Virus record (IMG/VR): IMGVR_UViG_3300037487_002061 | Coordinates: 1 to 55,931 of that record | DNA length: 55,931 bases | From: a virus | Direction: 5' to 3' (one strand) | Shown here: piece by piece, positions 1 through 6,873 of the stretch | Layout of the letters: every line of letters starts with the position of its first letter | Numbering within the stretch: the stretch's first letter is position 1 | Notes under the pieces: model-generated | What the model was told of the DNA's origin: nothing | Seen by the model: only the letters and a program-made list of their open reading frames with translations | Database searches by the model: none | Made by a program: the position numbers and the translations under genes

Positions 1-104
1 CGCTTGTGAGAGATGAGCAACCGCTAAACATACTGCTCATATTTGTAACAGCGGCTGTATTGAATAGAGGTACGCTTGTGAGAGATGTGCAACCGCCAAA
101 CATA
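1..104 (-). repeat. 72-bp tandem DUF285 repeat unit
   Basis: Bases 1-32 recur at 73-104 with 30 of 32 positions identical (differences at 16/88 and 25/97). The 72-bp period is 24 codons, one DUF285 repeat. The array runs off the window edge. Confidence 0.85.
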
Positions 105-769
105 TTAAATGTATTGGATATACTATTGAGAACATCAAAAGATACATTTTCTAATGAAGCCAAGAGCATAAATAAAGTAGAAAACGAAACAATTTGCCCC
201 ATGTTTACGCCACTAAAACTAACTAAGCTCTTGCAAAAAACAAATGAAGAGATAATATGACCTAATGCGATACTTGTTAAATTTGGACAAGAAAGTATTA
301 TTTCTAATATTGGCGAAGAATCAGGAAAAACAGATCCTGTTAATGCGTATTTTTGATTGAAATTTACACTTGTTATGTCTTGACCTGCTTGTGGAGTAAC
401 TACTACAATTGCCATTTTATAACCATCACTTGTAACAGTAGTATTTAAACCCGCATCTGCGTATGAATATTCGTGTTGAGCTTTTATTCCTGTCGCAACA
501 TGTTCTATATCACCGTCACCCCAATCTACGGTATATGCTCCAGCAACTGTAAATGCCAGAAAATTAGAACCTTGCTCAAAAACAGGCATGAGTATAGCTA
601 TTTTTTGCTCTGAAGATGTTATAGTCGGCATCGTCAACCAATCAGTTGGACGAATCCACATATTTGAAGATGTATTTTTTATACGCGAACTATCAAATCG
701 GTCTTTTTTAAAAAAAGAAGATTTGCGCGAAACTAATGGTGCAACTTTATTTCCATAACGAGCGCTCAT
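1..769 (-). CDS. PKD-like / DUF285 (BspA-like) repeat surface protein, 3' end off the left edge
   Basis: This frame is open from an ATG at 769 to the window edge, so about 256 residues are visible and the C-terminus is missing. Residues around 68-95 hold a PKD-like stretch (AYTVDWGDGDIEH followed by QHEYSYADAG). The rest is built of short repeats of the DUF285/BspA type, with units such as NTAAVTNMSSMFSGCSSLTS. In known proteins this repeat builds surface-exposed, leucine-rich-like solenoids used in adhesion. The start lies one base after the stop of the preceding gene (771), so it is translationally coupled to the small virion genes upstream. A role as a fibre or decoration protein is inference. 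The repeat class is well supported by the sequence. Confidence 0.72.
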   Translation of the reverse strand, partial: MSARYGNKVAPLVSRKSSFFKKDRFDSSRIKNTSSNMWIRPTDWLTMPTITSSEQKIAILMPVFEQGSNFLAFTVAGAYTVDWGDGDIEHVATGIKAQHEYSYADAGLNTTVTSDGYKMAIVVVTPQAGQDITSVNFNQKYALTGSVFPDSSPILEIILSCPNLTSIALGHIISSFVFCKSLVSFSGVNMGQIVSFSTLFMLLASLENVSFDVLNSISNTFNMFGGCTSLTSVPLFNTAAVTNMSSMFSGCSSLTS

Positions 770-770
770 A

Positions 771-1136
771 TTAACTTATTCTGTTTACATAACCAAAAAC
801 ATTGACACCGCTTGACACGCTTGAATTTCCATATATTGATAATCCTGTCGTGTCGTTTCCTTTAGCTATTAAAGCAGGACATATTAACACACTGCCAGCA
901 TACGCCTCGATAACTCCTTCAAATAAAATATCAGTTGTGAAATTTGTACCACCATACAATAAATTAAACATTATATCTGATGATGTAGGATTGGTGGCAT
1001 ATAACCAAACTTCATCAATTACACTCGATGAAGTTAGCGTTGTGTGTATAGTTGTTGTGGCACTACCAGATGCAGTAATATTAATTGATTTACCATTTGC
1101 ACTTTGTGATAAGAATTGTTTTGAGTATGTGGCCAT
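771..1136 (-). CDS. small putative virion protein
   Basis: 121 residues, rich in Ser, Thr, Gly and Asn, with alternating hydrophobic beta-strand-like segments (SVIDEVWLYATNPTSSDIMF, then SVLICPALIAKG). No transmembrane segment or catalytic motif is seen. It resembles the short all-beta proteins found near neck, tail or fibre genes of environmental phages. It is followed one base later by the DUF285 protein and preceded 9 bp upstream by another small gene, so it belongs to a structural mini-operon. The plus strand here is also open over a similar length, but the minus-strand frame has the beta-protein composition and fits the operon. Function is not recognised. Confidence 0.55.
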   Translation of the reverse strand: MATYSKQFLSQSANGKSINITASGSATTTIHTTLTSSSVIDEVWLYATNPTSSDIMFNLLYGGTNFTTDILFEGVIEAYAGSVLICPALIAKGNDTTGLSIYGNSSVSSGVNVFGYVNRIS

Positions 1137-1145
1137 AAATTTATT

Positions 1146-1337
1146 TTATAAAAAGATTGAATGACATATAATATTGTTTGAATTGTCTGCGGCATATCCT
1201 GAAAGGTCTTGGACATTAGTATCTGTTAAAACATTTATATTGTTTGCATCTTGAGTGATTATATTGATTTGATTATCAATACTATCTGAAATATTAATAA
1301 TATTTTGTCCCGTGCTAGGATTTACAATTATTGACAT
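1146..1337 (-). CDS. small hypothetical protein, Ile/Asn-rich
   Basis: 63 residues, beginning MSIIVNPSTGQNIINISDSI. It is strongly enriched in Ile, Asn and Asp, with a regular hydrophobic-polar alternation that could be a short beta-helix or fibre linker. Its first 10 bases overlap the end of the next gene upstream, and its stop lies 9 bp before the start of the 121-residue virion protein. The reality of the gene rests on this tight packing. No function is recognised. Confidence 0.45.
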   Translation of the reverse strand: MSIIVNPSTGQNIINISDSIDNQINIITQDANNINVLTDTNVQDLSGYAADNSNNIICHSIFL

Positions 1338-1675
1338 GAAATATTTTGCGTCGAAGCTTCATCAGCCGTTATTATCCCCTTAACTAATCTTTCTGTTGTC
1401 CCACTTGTATTTAAAACTACGTCATAATAACACTCTCCAAAAGGCAAAATACTTGTTCCTTGTTCATTTAAACTAAGAATAATTCCACTAGGAAGTACTT
1501 CCGTAACTAAAAATCCAGTTATTGGAGGAAGCCCATAAAATTCAACAATCTCTGATTTAACGCAAACATCAGCATCCGTTAAATTAATATAACTTCCATT
1601 TTGCCTTTGGAGAGTCATAGAAATTGAAAAATCTACTCCTTTTTCAATAGTAAAATTATATTGTGCTGCTGACAT
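1328..1675 (-). CDS. BppU-N-like / Ig-like baseplate or fibre accessory protein
   Basis: 115 residues. The opening (YNFTIEKGVDFSISMTLQRQ, then INLTDADVCVKSEI) matches the pattern of small phage beta-sandwich proteins related to the N-terminal domain of baseplate upper protein BppU, in which 'F-x-x-x-G-x-x-F-x-x-x-x-x-L' is followed by 'x-L-T-x-A'. The end (GECYYDVVLNTSGTTERLVK, then GIITADEA) completes the expected strand order. In other phages such proteins attach receptor-binding proteins to the virion. Here it is followed by two short genes and the DUF285 protein, which fits that role. A GTGTAA box lies 9 bp upstream of its ATG. Confidence 0.5.
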   Translation of the reverse strand: MSAAQYNFTIEKGVDFSISMTLQRQNGSYINLTDADVCVKSEIVEFYGLPPITGFLVTEVLPSGIILSLNEQGTSILPFGECYYDVVLNTSGTTERLVKGIITADEASTQNISCQ

Positions 1676-1684
1676 TTTTAATCT

Positions 1685-1690
1685 TTACAC
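1685..1690 (-). promoter_or_regulatory. GTGTAA box upstream of the BppU-like gene
   Basis: GTGTAA on the minus strand, 9 nt before the ATG at 1675. It is one of six identical boxes at the same distance from minus-strand starts in this window. Confidence 0.5.
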
Positions 1691-1698
1691 TTTTTTTC

Positions 1699-2319
1699 TT
1701 ATATTGAGTAAAACCATTTATTGCTATCTTCAGTAACCCATTTTTCATGAGATTCGCAATTCCAAACTTTTGAATTTCCTTTATAATCGGGTTTTTCTGG
1801 AAATTGTTTTGTTATAAAGTTTGGTTCTTTCCATTTTAAACGATTGTTTGGTTGCAAAACAAAGCATCCATTATTTAATTTAATAAAATGAGAAGATCTA
1901 TGCTCAAATGGATCTGTCGCCAAAGTAAAATCAATGCCATGAGTATTGTCGCTTCCCCATTGAAAAGTCCATAAATATTCTCCGCTTTCCCATTTTCCAT
2001 TTTTAAATTTTACGTCTACTTTTAATCCATTTAAATAATTAATACATATTACTGAAAAATTTGCAGAGGAACAATTCCATAATTGTAAATAATGAAATGG
2101 AATATTTGGAGCTTTTTGATTTAAAACAAAAGAGTGAATTGGAAGTTTATCTCTTAAAACCCCGTTTTCCATTAAAATTTGGAAAAGCATTGCGGAACCA
2201 GCAACAGATCTTGCGCTAACTAAAACTCCTTTTTCAAATTCGCCAAATCCTTTTTCCAAATCATAAAGAAATTCTTTTTTGATCCAAACTTTTAATGGAG
2301 GGATACTGGCCTCATGCAT
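1699..2319 (-). CDS. conserved phage protein of unknown function (206 aa)
   Basis: 206 residues, rich in Trp, Phe and Lys, with no signal peptide or membrane segment. Recognisable blocks are VWIKKEFLYD, then GFGEFEKGVLVSARSVAGSA, and a C-terminal WNCESHEKWVTED. The overall look is that of a widespread but uncharacterised protein of large environmental phages. The gene stands as its own unit: a rho-independent terminator lies immediately upstream (2334-2361) and a GTGTAA box is 8 bp before the ATG, so it probably has its own promoter. Function is unknown. A virion-associated role is suggested only by the neighbours. Confidence 0.6.
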   Translation of the reverse strand: MHEASIPPLKVWIKKEFLYDLEKGFGEFEKGVLVSARSVAGSAMLFQILMENGVLRDKLPIHSFVLNQKAPNIPFHYLQLWNCSSANFSVICINYLNGLKVDVKFKNGKWESGEYLWTFQWGSDNTHGIDFTLATDPFEHRSSHFIKLNNGCFVLQPNNRLKWKEPNFITKQFPEKPDYKGNSKVWNCESHEKWVTEDSNKWFYSI

Positions 2320-2327
2320 AATAAAAA

Positions 2328-2333
2328 TTACAC
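2328..2333 (-). promoter_or_regulatory. GTGTAA box upstream of the 206-aa gene
   Basis: GTGTAA on the minus strand, 8 nt before the ATG at 2319, directly downstream of the T tract of the terminator at 2334-2361. A message made after that terminator must start here or later. Confidence 0.55.
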
Positions 2334-2361
2334 AAAAAACCCCCTTGTTCCCAAGGGGGTT
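2334..2361 (-). terminator. rho-independent terminator after the holin-like gene
   Basis: A 9-bp perfect stem (2338-2346 with 2353-2361) containing CCCCCTT/AAGGGGG, with a 6-nt loop. On the minus strand it is followed by six T residues (2334-2339). It ends transcription coming from the gene at 2378-2584. Confidence 0.85.
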
Positions 2362-2377
2362 AAATTAAAATGGCATA

Positions 2378-2584
2378 TTACTTGCCAGTTTGCTTTGCCT
2401 TGCCAATGTTTAAAGCAAGAATATCTATGATTTTATAAGCTTTCGCTAAAGCCGTCCCAGATTTTGGAGTTGGGGTAACGGCAGCAATTGCTGACGCGCT
2501 TGAAATAATTGCTCCTATAAGTGCAAACCAAGGGTATTGGTTAACTAACCCGATTGCTGTTTGAATTACGAATGTTTTATCCAT
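2378..2584 (-). CDS. small membrane protein, holin-like
   Basis: 68 residues. A hydrophobic stretch (YPWFALIGAIISSASAIAAV, residues about 17-36) makes one transmembrane helix. A second, weaker hydrophobic segment (IIDILALNI) precedes a basic tail ending GKAKQTGK. The size, topology and charged C-terminus suit a small class II-like or class III-like holin. No endolysin is visible next to it, so the holin call is inference. The gene is a single-gene transcription unit with a GTGTAA box 8 bp upstream and a strong terminator 17 bp after the stop. Confidence 0.5.
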   Translation of the reverse strand: MDKTFVIQTAIGLVNQYPWFALIGAIISSASAIAAVTPTPKSGTALAKAYKIIDILALNIGKAKQTGK

Positions 2585-2592
2585 GTCGGATA

Positions 2593-2598
2593 TTACAC
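2593..2598 (-). promoter_or_regulatory. GTGTAA box upstream of the holin-like gene
   Basis: GTGTAA on the minus strand, 8 nt before the ATG at 2584. It coincides with the last Val codon and TAA stop of the preceding small gene. Confidence 0.45.
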
Positions 2599-2778
2599 AT
2601 TTTTTTTGAAAAGATCATTTTTTTTAACTAAGGCTTCATATGCGCCAAGTTTAATGATGTTTTCTCTTTCTTTCATTGCTTTGTCTAAATTATTTAAGTT
2701 TTCCTTAATAAATAGTAATTGACCGTTCTTTTCCAAACGATATTCAATGTAATATTCGCTATAAAATTTAGACTTCAT
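2593..2778 (-). CDS. small hypothetical protein (61 aa)
   Basis: 61 residues, basic, with YYIEYRLEKNGQLLFIKENL followed by a predicted amphipathic helix (NLDKAMKERENIIKLGAYEA). It could be a small cytosolic regulatory protein, but no family is recognised. It sits 7 bp after the epimerase gene and its stop codon forms part of the GTGTAA box of the next gene. Confidence 0.45.
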   Translation of the reverse strand: MKSKFYSEYYIEYRLEKNGQLLFIKENLNNLDKAMKERENIIKLGAYEALVKKNDLFKKNV

Positions 2779-2785
2779 AAGTCAA

Positions 2786-3595
2786 TTATATCCAATCTTT
2801 AACGGTTTTCCATTTATAATCACCTATATCTTTATTTAATTTTGTTAAATCGGCGCGAGTAAACTCTTGATATTGGTTTTTTAATTCTTCTGGAAAATCT
2901 ATTTCAGTAATTTTGCAATTAGTTTTCTTCTGGATAATTTGAGCAACGTCTAAAAATGAAATCGGTCTCCCAGTACCTATGTTCCAAACCCCAGTTAAAT
3001 CTGGGCGTTTTAAAAATTTTAGATGCATTTCACAAATATCTTCGACACAAACAAAATCTCGTAAATATTTTTGGCTATTTTTAAATACTTTGATTTCTTT
3101 GTTTTGATCGGCTTGTTTAGTAAATTTATGTATTGGGCTAGATTGATTTCCTTTTTCGTCTTCTCCATTGCCATAAACATTAAAGTATCTAAAACCCTGA
3201 TATTGTTTCGCGCCCAAAGACAAGAAGCAATCGAACATGTATTTGCTAAACGCATAAGGACTAACTGGTTTGCAGAATTCATCTTCAATAAAATTTGAAT
3301 CTAATCCATAAACAGATGCACTACTTGCATATTGAAATTTTACATCGTGTTTGACACATTGCTCATAAAGTTTAGCGGAGAATTCAAAATTCTCTTTTAA
3401 AATTTTATTTATATTCCTCTCTGTCGTGCTTGAGTTTGCGCCTAAATGAATAATCCAATCATAGTTATAAACTGCTGGGAAATGATTTGGGTTTGTTGCT
3501 AAATCATAACCATCAACTAGATAACCTTTCTTGGAGAGAAAGGAAAATAAATTTTTTCCTATGAAACCAAGATGCCCTGTAATTAAAATTTTAAT
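2786..3595 (-). CDS. hldD: NAD-dependent sugar epimerase, HldD/RfaD-like, lacking a standard start codon
   Basis: Short-chain dehydrogenase-fold epimerase of about 269 residues. The N-terminus reads IKILITGHLGFIGKN, with the GxxGxxG NAD-binding loop. The catalytic Ser is in SSASVYG and the Tyr/Lys pair in YAFSK. The C-terminal half (VYGNGEDEKGNQSSP, LRDFVCVEDICEMHLKFL, NQYQEFTRADLTKL) matches ADP-L-glycero-D-manno-heptose 6-epimerase. The whole frame is open from an in-frame TAA upstream, but no ATG, GTG or TTG occurs before residue 120. The codon where family members have Met is ATT at 3595-3593. Either ATT is used as a rare start, the gene is inactivated at its start, or there is a base error. 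A heptose-linked role fits the GT9 genes at 33.5-36.4 kb. Confidence 0.7.
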   Translation of the reverse strand: MKILITGHLGFIGKNLFSFLSKKGYLVDGYDLATNPNHFPAVYNYDWIIHLGANSSTTERNINKILKENFEFSAKLYEQCVKHDVKFQYASSASVYGLDSNFIEDEFCKPVSPYAFSKYMFDCFLSLGAKQYQGFRYFNVYGNGEDEKGNQSSPIHKFTKQADQNKEIKVFKNSQKYLRDFVCVEDICEMHLKFLKRPDLTGVWNIGTGRPISFLDVAQIIQKKTNCKITEIDFPEELKNQYQEFTRADLTKLNKDIGDYKWKTVKDWI

Positions 3596-3625
3596 CTTAG
3601 AAAGAAGTTTTTTGTTTAAAAAAAA

Positions 3626-3808
3626 TTAAGGTTCGAATAATTCATTATGAATCTTCTCCTTTTCTTCTTCACTCATATTTTCGAAGATCTTTTCGGACTC
3701 TGCCTCTGCAATTTTCGCAATAATATTAATTGCTTCTGCGAGAGTGACTGATAATCCAAGTCTTTCGGCAATTTCCTTCTTGATTTTTTGTTGTGCTTCT
3801 TCGGTCAT
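3626..3808 (-). CDS. small acidic hypothetical protein
   Basis: 60 residues, highly helical and acidic (IAKIAEAESEKIFENMSEEE), beginning MTEEAQQKIKKEIAERLGLS. It overlaps the preceding gene by 4 bp (ATGA arrangement), which supports translation. No family is recognised. Confidence 0.5.
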   Translation of the reverse strand: MTEEAQQKIKKEIAERLGLSVTLAEAINIIAKIAEAESEKIFENMSEEEKEKIHNELFEP

Positions 3809-4020
3809 TGGCTGTTGCTTTCGTTACCTTCGTTACTTTCGTAAATTCTAAGATCTGGTTGATTTGATGATTTATCCTTCTTATCGTTCACAAAGATAAC
3901 GATTTTCTTCTTTTGACCAGAAGCTTTATCAAGGATCTCTCCAGAGTAGAAGGATTGTTTGCTTCCATTGACCCGCCATAATGCGCCGACTTCCCGTTCT
4001 TTCCAATTGTTATTTTGCAT
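3805..4020 (-). CDS. DUF736-like small phage protein
   Basis: 71 residues with the pattern KEREVGALWRVNG, SFYSGEILD, KKKIVIFVNDKKD, then QPDLRIYES. This layout (an aromatic start, a short beta meander, then 'PDxRIY') resembles DUF736-type small proteins often found near replication genes of phages and mobile elements. Their function is unknown. The stop overlaps the next start by 4 bp and its own start overlaps the upstream gene, so three small genes form one unit. Confidence 0.55.
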   Translation of the reverse strand: MQNNNWKEREVGALWRVNGSKQSFYSGEILDKASGQKKKIVIFVNDKKDKSSNQPDLRIYESNEGNESNSQ

Positions 4021-4183
4021 TGAATTGTAATTTTAGATTGCTCACGAAATTTAACTTATCTTCGTGAGATAACTTACTATAAGCCTTCTTCAATCTTTTG
4101 TAAAGTCTTTTTTGAATGGGATTTGCTATTTTCAAATCTAAATTAATTGCTTCTTTAATTTCTTTTGCTTTTGTCGATCTCAT
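4010..4183 (-). CDS. small basic hypothetical protein (57 aa)
   Basis: 57 residues from the ATG at 4183 (MRSTKAKEIKEAINLDLKIA). A longer in-frame extension to 4273 adds a hydrophobic, atypical stretch and is rejected. The protein is basic and helical (KRLYKRLKKAYSKLSHEDKL). The first gene of the small minus-strand unit, it overlaps the next by 11 bp. A TTGACA occurs upstream, but the spacing to the nearest -10 candidate is only 12 bp, so no promoter is claimed. Function unknown. Confidence 0.45.
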   Translation of the reverse strand: MRSTKAKEIKEAINLDLKIANPIQKRLYKRLKKAYSKLSHEDKLNFVSNLKLQFNAK

Positions 4184-4238
4184 ACAAATATAATGAATTA
4201 AATTTGTCAAAATTCTATAAATAATTTTAATAATTTGT

Positions 4239-4266
4239 TTGACTTTAAAGAAATTAATGTTAATAT
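4239..4266 (+). promoter_or_regulatory. sigma70-like promoter, TTGACT-16-TAATAT
   Basis: Minus 35 TTGACT at 4239-4244 and minus 10 TAATAT at 4261-4266, spaced 16 bp. Only 7 bp separate the minus 10 from the ATG at 4274, so the message may be leaderless. Confidence 0.55.
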
Positions 4267-4273
4267 ATGGCAC

Positions 4274-4483
4274 ATGAAGAAACTAAATAAAAACCAAATT
4301 GGCGCACTAAATGCGATTCGTAATTCAAAGGGTCGTTTTTTTGGCCTTTACACTACTCAAGGGTCTGTAATTAACGCTCAGTTCCTTGGGGAAACAGACG
4401 AATATATTCGCATTTTTGATAGAAATCAACGTATTGATCGTAAGCTTGCAAAGTCGAGTGTTGATCGCGTTACTATTCGATAA
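4274..4483 (+). CDS. conserved small phage protein (69 aa)
   Basis: 69 residues from the ATG at 4274 (MKKLNKNQIGALNAIRNSKG). A TTG start at 4235 is possible but would overlap the promoter. The core RFFGLYTTQGSVINAQFLGE followed by KLAKSSVDRVTIR has an SH3- or OB-like small beta-barrel look and suggests a nucleic-acid-binding accessory protein. This is inference. It is the only plus-strand gene in the first 28 kb, transcribed alone from its own promoter and closed by the terminator at 4498-4533. Confidence 0.6.
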   Translation: MKKLNKNQIGALNAIRNSKGRFFGLYTTQGSVINAQFLGETDEYIRIFDRNQRIDRKLAKSSVDRVTIR

Positions 4484-4497
4484 TAATTAAGCCAATG

Positions 4498-4533
4498 AAA
4501 AAGGGTCAATCCAAATGGATTGACCCTTTTTTT
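4498..4533. terminator. bidirectional rho-independent terminator
   Basis: A perfect 10-bp stem GGGTCAATCC/GGATTGACCC (4503-4512 with 4517-4526) and a 4-nt loop, with seven T after it on the plus strand and five A before it. It separates the convergent genes ending at 4483 and 4543. Confidence 0.92.
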
Positions 4534-4542
4534 ATGTAAAAA

Positions 4543-6873
4543 TCAAGACAACTCAATTTTGGTTTTTTGAGTTGCGACACCATTAGATATTTGAGAAATA
4601 ATTTTTAGTTCGATTGTATTATTGAGATCTTCAATAGCATTGACTTCAAAACAATTTTTATCAACAAATTCTTTTATGAATTTAAAATCAAACTTTAAAT
4701 TAATATCATTAATTTTTAGGTTCACTTGAATTTTTCTCAGCCTATTGAAAAGAATTCTTCTTAAATCTTTTTTATTTAATTGATCAAAGATAATCTTTTC
4801 CGTAACAAGGTCAAGAACTTGTTTCTCTATAATAGGAAGTGGATCAGAATTATCTGATAGATTGAACCCCATTGCTTTAGTTGATTGAATATTGCAAGTA
4901 ATGATAATTTTGCAATTAGAGAAATCCGCGATATCTCCATTATTCATTTGGAGTCTTCCCTCTTTAAGAATTTGTGAAAATAATCCGAAACAAGATGGAT
5001 CGACTTTTTCGAAATCATCAATTAAAATAATGCTATTGGGGTGAATGCAAATTTTCTCAGCAAGCGAAGTGTTTCTGTTTAAATCTGAAATAATTTTATA
5101 GGGAGCAAAGCGATCAGAAAATTCAACGCCATTGTAACTGATTGTATTGCATCCAGTTTTTTGCAGTTCTTCTTTAAGGAGTTTGCAAAATAATGTCTTG
5201 CCTGATGATTTCTTTCCGTAAAAAAGAAAGCAATCTGGTCTATAAAAACTATTTTTTTCCGCTAATCCTAAATTAGCTATATTTAAAGCAGAGAAGAATT
5301 TATTCAGTGATATGTTTTGACCTACGAAAGATTTCTTCAGTGAATGAAATATTTTTAAATTAATTTCTGTTTTATTCATTGGATTTTTTTTCTTTTCAAA
5401 AAAATCTTTTAAGTGACTCAATTTAACATGCGCCTCTGTTTTCATTATCTTTTCCTCCCAGTCTTGCAGTTTAGCATTGACCTCATCAATTAGAGATTTA
5501 TCTGCTTTCCCAGTTTGATCAATAGAATCAAAAATTTCTCTTTGTTTTAATTTAATGGAATCATCAACCTCCCAAAAATTAACCTTTGCTTGAGCGCCAC
5601 AATGATCAATAACGTCAATTGCTTTATCTGGATAAAATTTATTTGGAGTGAATCTTTCGCAATAATCAATAATATTATTGATGAATTCGTCTTGATATTT
5701 TACTCCGTGAAACTCTTCGTAATAATTTACGATTTGAGGGAGGATCTCTTTCATTTGAAATGAAGACGGTTCTTTGACAATGACTTTTTCAAAGCGACGA
5801 TCTAAAGCAGAGTCTTTCTTGATCGTGTTCGTGTATTCAATAATTGTGCTTGCTCCGATACAACTAATTGTTCCGCGAGCTAATTCTGGTTTAAGAATAT
5901 TCGAAGCTTCAAGTGAGTGATTTTGTCCTCCACCCGCCCCCACTAAAGTATGAATTTCATCAATAAATAAAATAAGGTTGCTATACTTCTTTGCTTCTTC
6001 AACAAAGTCTTGAAGGCGTTTCTCAAATTGTCCGCGATATTCAGTCCCAGCAACCATGCTTGCTAAATTAACAGAGTAAATAACTTTATTAGATAAAAGC
6101 TCTGGAGCTTCTCCTTTGACAATTTTAATGGCGAGTCCTTCTACTAAAGAAGTCTTCCCTGTTCCTGCTGGGCCAACCAAAATTGCGTTTGGTTTCTTCT
6201 TTCTGCAAAGAATTGTTGTTAATTCATCAATTTTATTATCGAAATCAACAATCTTGTCGAATTTACCTTGCGCGGCTTTTAAGTTTAAGTTCTCAGCAAA
6301 TTTCGAAAGAATCGGATTTTCAGAAAACATATCAATCCAATCTTCTTCCTCTGCTGCTTCTTCGTTTAAATTTTCATTTTCTTCAAACAAGAATGCCTCT
6401 GCACCTTTGCAGAATACCAAGGCTTGGGATATGATATTTGATACATCGTCGTTAATTAAAATTTCTTCATATTTTTTAAGTCCAACATACTTTTCGATAC
6501 AAGATGGTATTAATTTATCGGAAAAAAATGAAATCAATATTACTTCTGGGGAAATGTAATCCATTTCTAATGGATTATTGCAAAGACTTTCTGCAATAAA
6601 AAATATTTTCTTTACTTCTGGAAGCAGGTGATCAGACTGAATTTTGCATTTTCTCTTTTTAATTTGATTTAACGAAAGATCAAAGAGTATCTGTAAATCA
6701 ATATTGGTTTTTTTAAAAATATTTGAACAGGAGAAATCCAAATCTGACATAAAAGCATGAAAGAATAAGTCTACGTCTATACCATTTTTATGGTGTTCAA
6801 TTGATAATACCTGTGCTTTTTTAATTATTCCCTGCAAGTGAGGGGAGATTGGTAGTTTAGTCATTTTTTGCAT
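4543..6873 (-). CDS. ClpA/ClpC-like AAA+ unfoldase
   Basis: 776 residues, a two-ring Hsp100 layout. An N-terminal Clp-N-like helical domain covers about residues 1-150. D1 has Walker A GPAGTGKT at 234-241 and Walker B LILFIDEIHTLVGAGGG near 300. D2 has Walker A GKKSSGKT near 553 and Walker B SIILIDDFEK near 615. The middle segment between D1 and D2 (about 440-500) is short and so resembles ClpA/ClpC more than ClpB. An M668-G-F670 tripeptide lies in the D2 loop where ClpA carries IGL and ClpX IGF for docking ClpP. No ClpP gene is in the window, so it may use the host protease. It is the last gene of the replication operon and overlaps the DnaE C part by 17 bp. In phages such ATPases could remodel replication or host regulatory proteins; the target is unknown. 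Confidence 0.88.
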   Translation of the reverse strand: MQKMTKLPISPHLQGIIKKAQVLSIEHHKNGIDVDLFFHAFMSDLDFSCSNIFKKTNIDLQILFDLSLNQIKKRKCKIQSDHLLPEVKKIFFIAESLCNNPLEMDYISPEVILISFFSDKLIPSCIEKYVGLKKYEEILINDDVSNIISQALVFCKGAEAFLFEENENLNEEAAEEEDWIDMFSENPILSKFAENLNLKAAQGKFDKIVDFDNKIDELTTILCRKKKPNAILVGPAGTGKTSLVEGLAIKIVKGEAPELLSNKVIYSVNLASMVAGTEYRGQFEKRLQDFVEEAKKYSNLILFIDEIHTLVGAGGGQNHSLEASNILKPELARGTISCIGASTIIEYTNTIKKDSALDRRFEKVIVKEPSSFQMKEILPQIVNYYEEFHGVKYQDEFINNIIDYCERFTPNKFYPDKAIDVIDHCGAQAKVNFWEVDDSIKLKQREIFDSIDQTGKADKSLIDEVNAKLQDWEEKIMKTEAHVKLSHLKDFFEKKKNPMNKTEINLKIFHSLKKSFVGQNISLNKFFSALNIANLGLAEKNSFYRPDCFLFYGKKSSGKTLFCKLLKEELQKTGCNTISYNGVEFSDRFAPYKIISDLNRNTSLAEKICIHPNSIILIDDFEKVDPSCFGLFSQILKEGRLQMNNGDIADFSNCKIIITCNIQSTKAMGFNLSDNSDPLPIIEKQVLDLVTEKIIFDQLNKKDLRRILFNRLRKIQVNLKINDINLKFDFKFIKEFVDKNCFEVNAIEDLNNTIELKIISQISNGVATQKTKIELS

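Noticed and set aside
802-1164. Open frame of 120 codons on the plus strand opposite the small virion gene
   Set aside because: It is antisense to a gene in a tight minus-strand operon, has no promoter or leader, and its composition looks like a reverse reading of a Ser/Thr-rich beta protein.
3238-3288. A short epimerase starting at the internal Met at 3238
   Set aside because: This would leave out the NAD-binding loop and catalytic Ser, Tyr and Lys, which are all present in the same open frame upstream.
4181-4215. TTGACA upstream of the small gene at 4183 as a minus-strand promoter
   Set aside because: The only minus 10 candidate is 12 bp away, too close for a normal sigma70 promoter.
6116-6559. 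147-codon plus-strand open frame inside the Clp ATPase gene
   Set aside because: The opposite strand encodes conserved Walker motifs, and the plus-strand translation is Ser/Phe-rich as expected for a shadow.
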